Below are positions 17,805 to 26,235 of a DNA stretch of 64,000 nucleotides, piece by piece (the stretch's first letter is position 1; every line of letters starts with the position of its first letter). Origin of the DNA: Micromonospora sp. WMMD1128 (GTDB lineage Bacteria; Actinomycetota; Actinomycetes; Mycobacteriales; Micromonosporaceae). The position numbers and the translations under genes were made by a program. The stretch covers positions 2,369,501-2,433,500 of the forward strand of contig NZ_CP114902.1 of the NCBI RefSeq assembly GCF_027497235.1, given 5' to 3'. The notes under the pieces were generated by a model that was not told where the DNA came from, did no database searches, and saw only the letters and a program-made list of their open reading frames with translations.

Positions 17805-18326
17805 TCACCTGCCGTCCCGTTGGCGCTCGTAGTCGGCAACCGTCGGGACGACGGGGAGCAGGAGCAGCAGGACCAGATACGGTACGGCGAGTGCGCCACC
17901 GGTGAGCAGGGTCAGCAGCAACACGACGGTTCGTACCCAGTCGACGCGGAACCCGCCGTACGCCGCGATGCCGAGGCAGACGCCGCCGAACCACTTGCCC
18001 TCGTCGATCCGGCACCAGAACCGGCCACGCGGCCGTCCCTCGACGGGGGAGGGCGGCGCGGGGCGTGCGGGGCTCACCGGCCCCAGCTCGGCCAGGATCG
18101 TGGCCATCTGGGCGCCGGTAACCGGCTCGTCGCCCGAGTCGGTGAGCGCGCCCAACCGGTCGCCGATCGCGGATTCGAGATCTCGGACGATCTCGTCGGC
18201 GTCCGGGTCGCCGCTCAGCGCGCGTCGCGCCTCGTCGAGATACTGCCGCAGGGCGTCGCGTGCTTCGGCGGTGGCGGGATAGGCCGCGACGTGACCGGTG
18301 AGACGAATGGCTGTCGGCTCGTTCAC
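17805..18326 (-). CDS. HAAS/PspC-domain membrane protein, PadR partner
   Basis: 173 residues from a GTG. The N-terminal 60 residues (YLDEARRALSGDPDADEIVRDLESAIGDRL) form the HAAS helical domain found beside PadR regulators. A PspC-like domain follows (WFGGVCLGIAAYGGFRVDWVRTVVLLLTLLTGG…) with two membrane helices. It starts three bases after the PadR stop, so the two are one operon. PspC proteins monitor the membrane; PadR–HAAS pairs are assumed to form a ligand- or envelope-responsive switch. Confidence 0.8.
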   Translation of the reverse strand: MNEPTAIRLTGHVAAYPATAEARDALRQYLDEARRALSGDPDADEIVRDLESAIGDRLGALTDSGDEPVTGAQMATILAELGPVSPARPAPPSPVEGRPRGRFWCRIDEGKWFGGVCLGIAAYGGFRVDWVRTVVLLLTLLTGGALAVPYLVLLLLLPVVPTVADYERQRDGR

Positions 18327-18329
18327 GGG

Positions 18330-18653
18330 TCATCGTCCCATCGTGTTGATCATGCGGGTCAACTCGTTCCAGTAGTCGCGGAACGCGGCGAGTTGGCTTC
18401 TGCCGGCATCCGTGAGGGAGAAGTATTTCCGGGGCGGCCCGGACGGCGACTCGTGCCACTCGTGGTGCACGAGGCCGTCTCGTCGGAGCCTGCTCAGCAG
18501 CGGGTAGAGCGTGCCCTCCTGGGTGGGGAAGCCTGCCTCCTGGAGCGCGGCGAGGATCTCCGCCGCGTACCGCTGCCGGGACTCGACCGCGGCCAGGACG
18601 AGTGGCTCCAGCAGGCCGCGCCGCAGCGCCACGAGCTTCGGATCGGTCTGCAT
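18330..18653 (-). CDS. PadR-family transcriptional regulator
   Basis: 107 residues from the ATG at 18653 (MQTDPKLVALRRGLLEPLVLAAV). The winged helix contains YAAEILAALQEAGFPTQEGTLYPLLSRLRRDGLVHHEW and ESPSGPPRKYFSLTDAGR, both diagnostic of PadR. A 7+6+7 inverted repeat lies six bases upstream of the start, suggesting autorepression. It is first gene of a two-gene operon with the HAAS/PspC protein. Confidence 0.92.
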   Translation of the reverse strand: MQTDPKLVALRRGLLEPLVLAAVESRQRYAAEILAALQEAGFPTQEGTLYPLLSRLRRDGLVHHEWHESPSGPPRKYFSLTDAGRSQLAAFRDYWNELTRMINTMGR

Positions 18654-18658
18654 ACCAA

Positions 18659-18678
18659 TACCTTGCCATAACAAGGTA
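18659..18678. promoter_or_regulatory. candidate PadR operator
   Basis: TACCTTG-N6-CAAGGTA is a perfect inverted repeat just upstream of the PadR start codon. A second shorter pair, TGTC-N7-GACA, lies immediately beyond it. The position would block transcription of the PadR operon. Confidence 0.6.
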
Positions 18679-18716
18679 CCTGTCGCAACATGACAAGGGT
18701 GCGGGCTGATCCGTGG

Positions 18717-18730
18717 CGGGAGCGCTCCCG
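18717..18730. promoter_or_regulatory. CebR/CelR-type operator box
   Basis: CGGGAGCGCTCCCG is a perfect 14-base palindrome 50 bases upstream of the GH5 start. It differs only in its outer base pair from TGGGAGCGCTCCCA, the box bound by the LacI-family cellulose regulators CebR (Streptomyces) and CelR (Thermobifida). It predicts cello-oligosaccharide induction of the downstream cellulase. Confidence 0.82.
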
Positions 18731-18780
18731 TAAACCCCTCGGTACGGATGTGAGACACCCGGCGAGAGGTGGCGGTTCCG

Positions 18781-20250
18781 ATGGGCAGTTCGAGGTTCGG
18801 CAGGTCACGCAGGTCAGAGCGTCGTTGGCGGCTCGGCGCCGTCGCCGGGGTCGCGGTTCTCGCCGTCGGCGTCGGGTTGGGCATCGCCTCCGCCGACGAG
18901 TCGGCGCCCACCGTCAGTTGCCCGAAGGTCACCGTCGGTGTGAACATCCCGGCTCCACAGCAGGCCGAGGTGCGGCGCAACCTCGAACTGCTCGACACCC
19001 AGATCGCCGAGGCCGACAAGCGGCTGCGCGACTCGGTCGGTCAGGGCGGTCCCGACTTCGCCCGGAACGCGGTCCTCGGCCCGCTGCGGGACAAGCGATT
19101 CGCCACCATCAACCGGATCGAGACGGCGATCGGCCGTAACGCCGCGAAGCCCGACCTCGACGCCGAGGGCTTGTCGGCCTGTGCGCTCAGCGACGGCACC
19201 AGGGCGGCACCGGTCACCAAGCCCACCACCGCCCCGACGACCGGCGCGGCGGCCGAGCCGGCACCCGCCGAATCCGCGGCCGTGCCGGGGGCATCCACGT
19301 CCGCGCCGGCCGGTACGCCCGTGGCGGTCAACGGTCAGCTCAGCGTGTGCGGTGTGCAGTTGTGCAACGAGGCCGGCGAGGCGATCCAACTGCGCGGCAT
19401 GAGTAGCCACGGCCTGCAGTTCTTCCCGAACTGCGTGAACGCCGACTCGCTCGCGGCGCTGCGCACCGACTGGAACGCCGACTTCATCCGGCTGTCGATG
19501 TACGTGCAGGAGGGCGGCCTGGAGACCGACCCGGTCGGCTTCACCGCCAAGGTGAACGGCCTCGTCGACGAGGCCACCCGGCTCGGGCTCTACGTCCTGG
19601 TGGACTTCCACATCCTCACCCCGGGCGACCCCAACGTGAACCTGAATCTGGCCAGGACGTTCTTCGCGGACGTCTCGGCCCGGCACGCGGCGAACGACAA
19701 CGTGCTCTACGAGGTCGCGAACGAGCCGAACGGGGTCAGCTGGGACGGCATCAAGACGTACGCCGAGCAGGTGATCCCGGTGATCCGGAAGAACTCGCCG
19801 GACAGCGTCGTGCTGGTCGGCACCCGCGGCTTCTCGTCGCTGGGCCTCAGCGAGGGCAGCGACGAGACCGAGGTCGTCAACGATCCGGTCGACGCCGAGA
19901 ACGTCATGTACACGTTCCACTTCTACGCGGCCTCGCACGGCGCCGACCGGCGCGCGGTGGTGGCTCGGGCGGCGAAGAGCCTGCCGCTGTTCGTCAGCGA
20001 GTTCGGCACGCAGACCTTCACCGGCGACGGCACCAACGACTTCGCCAGCACCACCGCCTGGCTGGACCTGCTCAAGAGCAACAAGATCTCGTACGGGATG
20101 TGGAGCTTCTCCGACGGCCGGGAAACCAACTCGGCGTTCCAGCAGGGCACCTGCGCCGGTGCGAACTTCACCGGCAACGGCGTGCTGACCGAGGCGGGCC
20201 GGTACCTCCGCAGCCGGATCCTCACCGGCGTCGGCAACCCGAACGGCTGA
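18781..20250 (+). CDS. secreted GH5 endoglucanase
   Basis: 489 residues from the ATG at 18781, eight bases after GAGAGGTGG; a GTG at 18769 overlaps that ribosome binding site. A basic N-terminus and hydrophobic core (GAVAGVAVLAVGVGLGIASA) form a signal peptide. Residues about 45–130 are a helical domain I cannot name, then a Pro/Ala/Thr linker, then the GH5 barrel. The acid/base Glu is in YEVANEPN (near 315) and the nucleophile Glu in FVSEFGTQ (near 407). It should cut internal beta-1,4-glucan bonds outside the cell. The absence of a recognised cellulose-binding module is notable, and the N-terminal domain may play an anchoring role. Confidence 0.92.
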   Translation: MGSSRFGRSRRSERRWRLGAVAGVAVLAVGVGLGIASADESAPTVSCPKVTVGVNIPAPQQAEVRRNLELLDTQIAEADKRLRDSVGQGGPDFARNAVLGPLRDKRFATINRIETAIGRNAAKPDLDAEGLSACALSDGTRAAPVTKPTTAPTTGAAAEPAPAESAAVPGASTSAPAGTPVAVNGQLSVCGVQLCNEAGEAIQLRGMSSHGLQFFPNCVNADSLAALRTDWNADFIRLSMYVQEGGLETDPVGFTAKVNGLVDEATRLGLYVLVDFHILTPGDPNVNLNLARTFFADVSARHAANDNVLYEVANEPNGVSWDGIKTYAEQVIPVIRKNSPDSVVLVGTRGFSSLGLSEGSDETEVVNDPVDAENVMYTFHFYAASHGADRRAVVARAAKSLPLFVSEFGTQTFTGDGTNDFASTTAWLDLLKSNKISYGMWSFSDGRETNSAFQQGTCAGANFTGNGVLTEAGRYLRSRILTGVGNPNG

Positions 20251-20263
20251 TCGCCCGACGGCG

Positions 20264-20299
20264 CGCGGCCCGGATCCCGGTTGCCGGATCCGGGCCGCG
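20264..20299 (+). terminator. hairpin terminator after GH5 gene
   Basis: Perfect 14-base arms with an 8-base loop, beginning 14 bases after the cellulase stop codon. No T-run follows, as is usual in high-GC actinomycetes. Confidence 0.7.
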
Positions 20300-20435
20300 T
20301 GGCCCCAGTCGACTGCCGAGGCGCTGCCGCACTCGCCGGGATGCGGCCTGGGCCGCGCGGCGCGACGCGCGGACTCGCGCGGAACGGATCGAAATCGCGA
20401 TGGCGGAACTCGACGACAAGCCGTCGACCGACGAC

Positions 20436-20485
20436 ATCGACTTCGGACCCGGCCGCGATAATCGACTTCGGACCCGGCCGCGATA
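20436..20485. repeat. perfect 25-bp tandem duplication
   Basis: A 25-base unit beginning ATCGACTTCGGACC is repeated twice head to tail without mismatch in the 362-base gap between the GH5 terminator region and the VOC gene. The rest of that gap shows no convincing gene. Confidence 0.85.
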
Positions 20486-20612
20486 CCCGTGTACGGCGCG
20501 GAGGATTGCCGGGCCCCGGCCGAGGTCGGTAACCTATCCGCCGGGTCACTCTGGTGAAGCCCAAACAGCCCGGCCGCTGGTGTCGGTGGCTCGGCTGGCG
20601 AATGCGGTGACG

Positions 20613-21008
20613 TCAGGTCGCGCCGAGGAGGTCCCACCGGTTGCCGGCGATGTCGAGGAAGACCGCAACCCGGCCGTAGGGCTCGGTCCGCGGTCCGCGG
20701 ACGAAGGTGACGCCGGCCTCGCCCATCCGCCGGTAAGCAGCGTCGAAGTCGTCGACACGGAGGAAGAACCCGACCCGGCCGGCTACCTGGTTACCGACAG
20801 CGGCACGCTGGTGTCTTCCGTCGGCGCGAGCGAGCAGAATCCCGGTCTGGGCACCCGGGGGCCGGACGACGACCCATCGCTTGGGTCGTCCGTCATTGGT
20901 CAGCGATGGAGTGTCCTCGAGAAGGTCGAAGCCGAGTACGCCGATGAAGAATGCGATCGCCGGGTCATACTCCTCGACAACCAGGGCAACCAAGTCGATC
21001 CGCACCAC
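20613..21008 (-). CDS. VOC-family (glyoxalase/bleomycin resistance-like) protein
   Basis: 131 residues with two beta-alpha-beta-beta-beta modules. The first is MVRIDLVALVVEEYDPAIAFFIGVLGFDLLED; the second ends in VAVFLDIAGNRWDLLG, with the metal-ligand-type positions retained. Members include dioxygenases, isomerases and drug-binding proteins, so the function is open. It is a solitary gene. Confidence 0.88.
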   Translation of the reverse strand: MVRIDLVALVVEEYDPAIAFFIGVLGFDLLEDTPSLTNDGRPKRWVVVRPPGAQTGILLARADGRHQRAAVGNQVAGRVGFFLRVDDFDAAYRRMGEAGVTFVRGPRTEPYGRVAVFLDIAGNRWDLLGAT

Positions 21009-21077
21009 GGAAGCGTACCCGCGGTCGTGTTGTACTCGCTGATCGCGCGCCGACAGCGGCAGATGCAGATATGGACA

Positions 21078-21762
21078 TCAAACGGTAGGTGTCGAGTCGG
21101 GACGGTCGATATCTTGCTCGTCGTCGTGTGTCGGTCTGGGCGTCGGGTACATCGGTCGGTCAAGGCGGGCCTGACGTCGTGCCAGGCGCATCAACACAGC
21201 GGCCAGGCCAGCGCCGGTCGATGCCGCGACAGCGATGCTGACGATGAGCGTGACGACGCTGCTGACCTGGGATAGACCGTGAACCGCGGCGGCGGTGGCT
21301 GTGCCGAGGAACAACGACGCCAGCGCCACCAGGACAAGCCAGGCGGCGAAGGTCTTGCTGCCCCGAGGGTTGTTGAACGGTGTCGGCCAGTCGTCATAGA
21401 TGGTGTCCGACAGATATGGCTGGACTTCGGGCGCCTGGCTGACGAAGTAGTGGCGCAGTCTGGTCTGCGCCTTCTCGGCCTCCGTCAGACTGCCGCGGGC
21501 GACGAAGTCCCGATAGCTGACCAGCAGAGTAAACGCCGACGACATGGCGCACACGGCCGCTACGGCAAGCCAGAACCGGGCTCCGATCGGCAGGCCAGGT
21601 CGCCGCGTAGATCGCCACCAGCGTGGACAGCAGTAGCGTCAGGCCGGTTCCAAGGATGGTCGGCGTCTGATCCACCCGGGCCGAGGCGGCCTGGGCCTGT
21701 TGAACGCGACGCTGGTACTCATGCGAAGCGATCATCAATGCCACGCTCGCGGATTCGCCCAC
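21078..21762 (-). pseudogene. two-helix membrane protein gene broken by a frameshift
   Basis: A GTG at 21762 with GAGGGGG six bases upstream opens a frame reading VGESASVALMIASHEYQ, then a membrane helix (TGLTLLLSTLVAIYAATW). Near 21600 the protein-like sequence jumps frame and continues LPIGARFWLAVAAVCAMSS, YRDFVARGSLTEAEKAQTR, a second pair of hydrophobic segments and a charged tail to 21078. The two parts join naturally as one protein of about 225 residues, so a one- or two-base indel near 21590–21605 has disrupted it, or there is a sequencing error. Family unknown. Confidence 0.65.
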
Positions 21763-22211
21763 CAACCGCCCCCTCAACGCGAACCGAATCGTACAACCGC
21801 CGGACCCGTTGCCCGTCTCTTCACAGCGTCCGCTCACGGCAGCTCGGGAAGGCGCCTTGGCCGAAGTCCGGCCACGCAGCGTAACGGCAGCAGCCGGCAG
21901 GTAGGGCGTCCACTCGGCGGCATTTGAGTAAGCCCTGTCTGCGCGATCGCGGTGGCCTTGCCTCGGAGGTCGCGGCTCGGACGTAGCCAGCAACCAGGTT
22001 TGACGTCGGTGGCACCCCGAGGTTCGCGGGACCGGCGTCGGCTCAGTGATCGCAAATACGGGCAATTCGTGCAGATCTGGAGCTTTAATCAGCATTGGCG
22101 CGGCGGCAGGCAATTCCACTGCGCCCGCTGGGATGAAATTCTGTGTTTGACGATCTCGATACGATGCGGTGCAAGTGAATCGTTGGTTTCGCGGCTCTTG
22201 ATTGGATCAGG
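21763..22211. other. gap without recognised gene (449 bp)
   Basis: No frame on either strand looks like protein. GC content falls toward the right end, marking the entry to the lower-GC orphan gene. Confidence 0.5.
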
Positions 22212-22931
22212 GTGATACCACAAGATCAATTGAAGGACCAGGTTCCCAAAGAGCGCACCGCGCGCGAATGGCTTCAGTTGATGGCGGCCTTGGTGGGGCT
22301 CGCGGCCGCTATCGTCACTGGAATCTATGGCATCTGGGCAAACAAGGCCAAGACGGACGCCCAAGCCGAGTCCGCGACGGCGCAACAGGATGTCGACAAC
22401 GCGCATAAGCAGATCCAGGATCTGCAGAAGCAGGTTCAGGCTATACAAAGCGAGAATGCGCGGCTTCGCGAACAGGGCAATCCACAGGGCGCTCCCCCCT
22501 CCTCGCCCTCCGCAGATGTTGCTATCGGTGACATATACCACAAAGGCTTGGTGACCGTCGCATACGGAAAACGCATCGACCTTGATGCGCCGCCGGATGA
22601 CCCGCAATGGGGTTCGATCGTCGACGATCGCGCCAAAGTTGATCTGGGCTGGCAATTTTATTGTGATGGCCTCTGTTTTGGAGAAGGATCGGCGCGCTTT
22701 CCCATTCAGGACAACAACCTGATTGTCGGCAGTGAAGCTACCGGGGAAACATGCATGGCGACTAGCGGATACAAGATCGGAAGCATCGCTCGAACTAAGG
22801 TCAAAAGGGGGCTCACCGTCTGTGTGGTTACTGATGAGGGGCGATTTTCCCTGGTCCGCGTTGCTGACGTCGGCGATCCGGCAAGTCCGATTCGTTTCGA
22901 GGTGACTACGTTCATGAAGTCGGGGGATTAG
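22212..22931 (+). CDS. orphan membrane-anchored coiled-coil protein, lower GC
   Basis: 239 residues from a GTG. One membrane helix (LMAALVGLAAAIVTGIYGIWA, residues about 22–43) is followed by a coiled coil (TAQQDVDNAHKQIQDLQKQ … IQSENARLREQ) to about residue 92. A Pro/Ser linker leads to a C-terminal beta-rich domain of about 140 residues with four cysteines (FYCDGLCFGEG, GETCMATSG, LTVCVVTD). The helix orientation could place that domain outside, where the cysteines could form disulfides. I do not recognise the family. The gene is clearly lower in GC than its neighbours, with many A/T third positions, a sign of recent transfer. Confidence 0.7.
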   Translation: MIPQDQLKDQVPKERTAREWLQLMAALVGLAAAIVTGIYGIWANKAKTDAQAESATAQQDVDNAHKQIQDLQKQVQAIQSENARLREQGNPQGAPPSSPSADVAIGDIYHKGLVTVAYGKRIDLDAPPDDPQWGSIVDDRAKVDLGWQFYCDGLCFGEGSARFPIQDNNLIVGSEATGETCMATSGYKIGSIARTKVKRGLTVCVVTDEGRFSLVRVADVGDPASPIRFEVTTFMKSGD

Positions 22932-23088
22932 CTTGCAGCTCGGGGCTTTTCCGACGATCTCCTTCGGCTGCGATGCAGATTGGAAACCTTGGACCTCCAG
23001 GCTCGTTCGAGTGTCCAATCGAAAAGCAGGCTCTTCTCGGCTCCGGATGCTGGTGGACGTCGTGCTCGACCGAGCATCTCCGCGCCGG

Positions 23089-24000
23089 TTATTCGCTGCC
23101 CTCGTTCCTGCCATCGGTATCGAAAGTCTCGTGCGGATGCCCCGTCACGATCGCCACCAGACACAGGTAGCGCAGCTCAGGGTCGTAGTCGGCGACCACC
23201 ACCGTCCCGGGCCGTACCGGACCGTCGTCGAGTCGGTCCAGCAGCGCCCACCAGACACCGGTGGACGGCTGCCCCGGCGGCGCCACCGTCACCGGCTTCC
23301 CGCCGGATGCGACGACCCCGTTCGCGACCCCGGCGAGGCCCGCGCCAAGCACCACCGCCACATCCGCCCGGCCGGCGCCGAGCCCGCGCAGCTCGGCCGC
23401 CGCCAGCCCGGCCACGTCCTCCGGCGCGACGTCCGCGCATTGCCGCAACGCCGTCACCCGCGCGCCCGCGCCGGCAGCCGGCCCGCCGCCCGGCGGCGGG
23501 TCACCCCCGACGGCCGGGCCGCCGCCGAGCAGCAGCGCCACGGCCCGGTGCCGCTCCGGCACGGCAACCCCCGGGTCGTACGGCAGGACGGACTGCTCGA
23601 CGGCGAGCACCAACGAACGGCGGCCCGCCGGCTGGGCGCCAGCGATCCGCAGCCCGGTGAACGCCGCCGCCGAGCCCTGGTCGCAGAGCGCGAACGACAT
23701 CGGCGTCCCCGGGCAGACGTGACTGAGGTACGCGGCGGTGGCCCGGCCGGGCAGCGCGTCGTGCACGGCGAACGCCAGCACCAGCAGGTCCACCGGCTCG
23801 TCGTCGGGCACGAGCGCCGGGATCAGCGAAGCGGCCATCTCCCCGTAGGACTGGCCGAGCGCCGCCGGGTCGACCGGCAGGCCGTACGGGCGGGTCAGGT
23901 CCGTCAGGTATTCGGCGGTCCGGTCCCGCAGGTCGGGGTCGGCGAGCAGGTCGGCCGCGCCGGTGAACTCCCGGCGCGCGGCGCGGATCAGGTGCAGCAG
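23089..24000 (-). CDS. thiolase-fold (beta-ketoacyl synthase-like) protein; start uncertain
   Basis: The first ATG is at 23838 (MAASLIPALVPDDEP), but clear coding sequence continues upstream in frame (LLHLIRAARREFTGAADLL … YLTDLTRPYGLPVDPAALGQSYGE). The only upstream candidates are CTG codons at 24000 and 23997, just after GGGAGG. I extend to 24000, giving about 303 residues. PMSFALCDQGSAAAFTGLRIA places a Cys where KAS-type thiolase folds carry their nucleophile. The second half is shortened and I see no canonical His/Asn motifs. It follows the KAS III-like gene by 13 bases and may be its partner subunit, like chain-length or acyltransfer partners in other systems. Confidence 0.65.
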   Translation of the reverse strand: MLHLIRAARREFTGAADLLADPDLRDRTAEYLTDLTRPYGLPVDPAALGQSYGEMAASLIPALVPDDEPVDLLVLAFAVHDALPGRATAAYLSHVCPGTPMSFALCDQGSAAAFTGLRIAGAQPAGRRSLVLAVEQSVLPYDPGVAVPERHRAVALLLGGGPAVGGDPPPGGGPAAGAGARVTALRQCADVAPEDVAGLAAAELRGLGAGRADVAVVLGAGLAGVANGVVASGGKPVTVAPPGQPSTGVWWALLDRLDDGPVRPGTVVVADYDPELRYLCLVAIVTGHPHETFDTDGRNEGSE

Positions 24001-24013
24001 GACGCCTCCCAGG

Positions 24014-24952
24014 TCAGTGTTCGAACACCATGGCGGCGAACGTCGCCCCGTCGCCGGCGCCGACGGCCGCGACGAGGTAGCGGTCGCCGGGGCGCAGCAG
24101 GTCGCGTTCCCGGGCGGTGCGGTAGTTGACGAACGCGTCCGCGCAGTAGACGTGCCCGGCCCCGGTGATGTTGTCCAGCACCACCTTCTCCAGCGGCAGC
24201 CCGATCAGCTTGCACAGCCGCTTCCAGGTCATCAGGTTGACGTTGTGCGGTAGCACCAGCCGCAGGTCCGCCAGCCCCACCCCGGCGTCGGCCAGGGCGC
24301 GGCCGATCACGTCGGCCAGCGCCGGCCGGTACGCGCGCTGGAACCGGGCCGGGGACTCGCCGCCGGCCACGTCGAACTCGCCGCGTTGGGCGCAGGCGTA
24401 CGCCAGCAGCCGGTCCCGGTCGCCGTGCGCGCTGACCAGGCAGGCGGACGCGCCCTCGCTGAACATCGAGGTTTCCGGGATGAACTGGGCGTCGCGGGTG
24501 AACGCCTTCTCCCCGGTGAGGACGAGCGCGAGCGGCTCCTCGCCCGGTTGGTGCGGTTCGGCGGCGAGCAGCCGGCCGGCCACCTCGATCGCGGTGAGCG
24601 CGCTGGCGCAGGACTGCTGGGTCAGGGTGAACGCGAGCGCGTGGCTCAGGCCGAGCGCCCGGCAGACGTCGTGCAGCGGGTTGGCCGGGTACGGGCTGAC
24701 CACCGGGAACGCGCGGCCGTACAGGACGAACCGCACCCGGTGTTCGGCGCCGCGTAGCGCGGTGAGGCCGTCGACCGCGCGCAGCAGCAGGTCGGGCAGG
24801 GACCGGGCGGGGTCGCGGCGCACCTCGGTCAGGCCGTGGAACCGCCGGAACAGCCGGATCTGCATCTCGGTCAGGCGCAGCGGCGCGGCCAGGGTCTCGA
24901 TCGGCACCCGGTGGCTCGGCAGGAACACCGAGACGGCGTCGATCGCCGTCAT
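24014..24952 (-). CDS. 3-oxoacyl-ACP synthase III-like protein
   Basis: 312 residues with KAS III fold. The catalytic Cys is in TQQSCASALTAIE (near 115), the His in VLPHNVN (near 235) and the Asn in LDNITGAGHVYC (near 261), so the Cys-His-Asn triad is intact. The Asn motif differs from the NTGNTSAAS of fatty-acid FabH. This fits the group of KAS III-like enzymes that act in specialised metabolism, including acyltransferases. It is first gene of a two-gene operon divergent from the glycosyltransferase, with only 32 bases between starts. Confidence 0.85.
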   Translation of the reverse strand: MTAIDAVSVFLPSHRVPIETLAAPLRLTEMQIRLFRRFHGLTEVRRDPARSLPDLLLRAVDGLTALRGAEHRVRFVLYGRAFPVVSPYPANPLHDVCRALGLSHALAFTLTQQSCASALTAIEVAGRLLAAEPHQPGEEPLALVLTGEKAFTRDAQFIPETSMFSEGASACLVSAHGDRDRLLAYACAQRGEFDVAGGESPARFQRAYRPALADVIGRALADAGVGLADLRLVLPHNVNLMTWKRLCKLIGLPLEKVVLDNITGAGHVYCADAFVNYRTARERDLLRPGDRYLVAAVGAGDGATFAAMVFEH

Positions 24953-24984
24953 CCGTACACCGTCACGCGTGCCATCATATCGAC

Positions 24985-26175
24985 GTGGCTCGGTTCCTTT
25001 TCGTGGTGCTGCCGGTGCACTCGCATCTGAACGCGCCCTACGCCATCGCCCAGCAGCTTGAGGCCGCCGGGCACGAGGTGGCGTGGTGCGGGCCGCGCAG
25101 CGACCTGCGGCCGATGATCGGCGCGGACGCCACGCTCTATCCCACCGGCAAGCGTCACTACCGCCCGGACGGCGGGACGGGGATGGCCTCGGTGCGCAGC
25201 CTCTGGGAGGGGCACGTGCTGCCGGCCAACCGCTTCATCCGGGACGCCGCCGAGCGGGCGGTCGTCGACTACCGGCCGGACGTGGTGGTCGCCGACCAGT
25301 ACGCGCTGGCCGGCGCGCTCGCCGCGCACCGGCACGGGCTGCCGTGGGCGACGTTCTGCGTCGGCATGCTGGAGCTGACGCCGCCGGGCGAGGAGATGCC
25401 GGAGTTCGCCGACTACGTGCGGGCGCAGTTGACGCGGGTGTGGGCGATGACCGACCTGCCCGTCGACGGGACGCTGGATCTGCGCTTCTCGCCGTACCTG
25501 GTGATCGGGTTGACCACGGCGGCGCTCACCGGTCCGGCGGCGATGCCGGCGCGGTGCGTGCTCGTCGGGCCGGCCCTGGGCCGGCGCCCGCACGCGCCCG
25601 GCTTCGCCTGGGACGCCTGGGATCCGGACCGTCGGCATCTGCTGGTCACGGTCGGGACGATGGCCGAGCACCTGGCCCGCGACTTCTTCCACCGCACGCT
25701 CGCCGCCACGGCGCCGCTCGCCGACCGCCTCCAGGTGGTCCTTACCGCCTCGCCGGAGCTGGTGCCGGATCCGCCGGCGCACGTGCTCGTCGCGCCCCGG
25801 GTGCCGGTGCTGGAGCTGATGCCGCGCCTGGACGCCGTGGTGTCGCACGGCGGGCTGGGTACGGTCACCGAGGCGATGGCGCACGGCGTGCCGGTGGTGG
25901 TCGCGCCGATCCGGCACGACCATCCGGCCGTGGCGCGGCAGGTGACGCGCGCCGAGGCCGGCGTCGAGGTGTCCTTCCACGCGGCCACCCCGGCGGAGCT
26001 GACCACGGCGGTGACCGCTGTGCTCGACGACCCGGCGTACCGGGCCGGGGCGTGTCGGGTGGGGGAGTCGTTCGCGGCGGCGGGCGGTGCCCGGGCCGCC
26101 GCCGCTCACCTCGCCGAGCTGGCCCGCGCACATCGACCGTTGTCCAACGCTCCGGGCCCCACTAGCCTGACCTGA
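24985..26175 (+). CDS. MGT-type glycosyltransferase (GT1)
   Basis: 396 residues from a GTG. The N-terminal acceptor domain begins FLFVVLPVHSHLNAPYAIAQQL. The C-terminal donor domain carries VVSHGGLGTVTEAMAHGVPVVVAPIRHDHPAVARQV, the nucleotide-sugar-binding signature of macrolide-type GT1 enzymes. It should transfer a sugar from an NDP donor to a small-molecule acceptor in the cytosol. It is followed by a DrrAB exporter and an adenylate-forming enzyme, suggesting that a glycosylated acyl product is made and exported. Confidence 0.9.
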   Translation: MARFLFVVLPVHSHLNAPYAIAQQLEAAGHEVAWCGPRSDLRPMIGADATLYPTGKRHYRPDGGTGMASVRSLWEGHVLPANRFIRDAAERAVVDYRPDVVVADQYALAGALAAHRHGLPWATFCVGMLELTPPGEEMPEFADYVRAQLTRVWAMTDLPVDGTLDLRFSPYLVIGLTTAALTGPAAMPARCVLVGPALGRRPHAPGFAWDAWDPDRRHLLVTVGTMAEHLARDFFHRTLAATAPLADRLQVVLTASPELVPDPPAHVLVAPRVPVLELMPRLDAVVSHGGLGTVTEAMAHGVPVVVAPIRHDHPAVARQVTRAEAGVEVSFHAATPAELTTAVTAVLDDPAYRAGACRVGESFAAAGGARAAAAHLAELARAHRPLSNAPGPTSLT

Positions 26176-26235
26176 CGCACCCGCGCGAGCGCCGTGGCGG
26201 GTCGGCCCGGCGTGGCCGCCGCACGAGGAGGCTCG

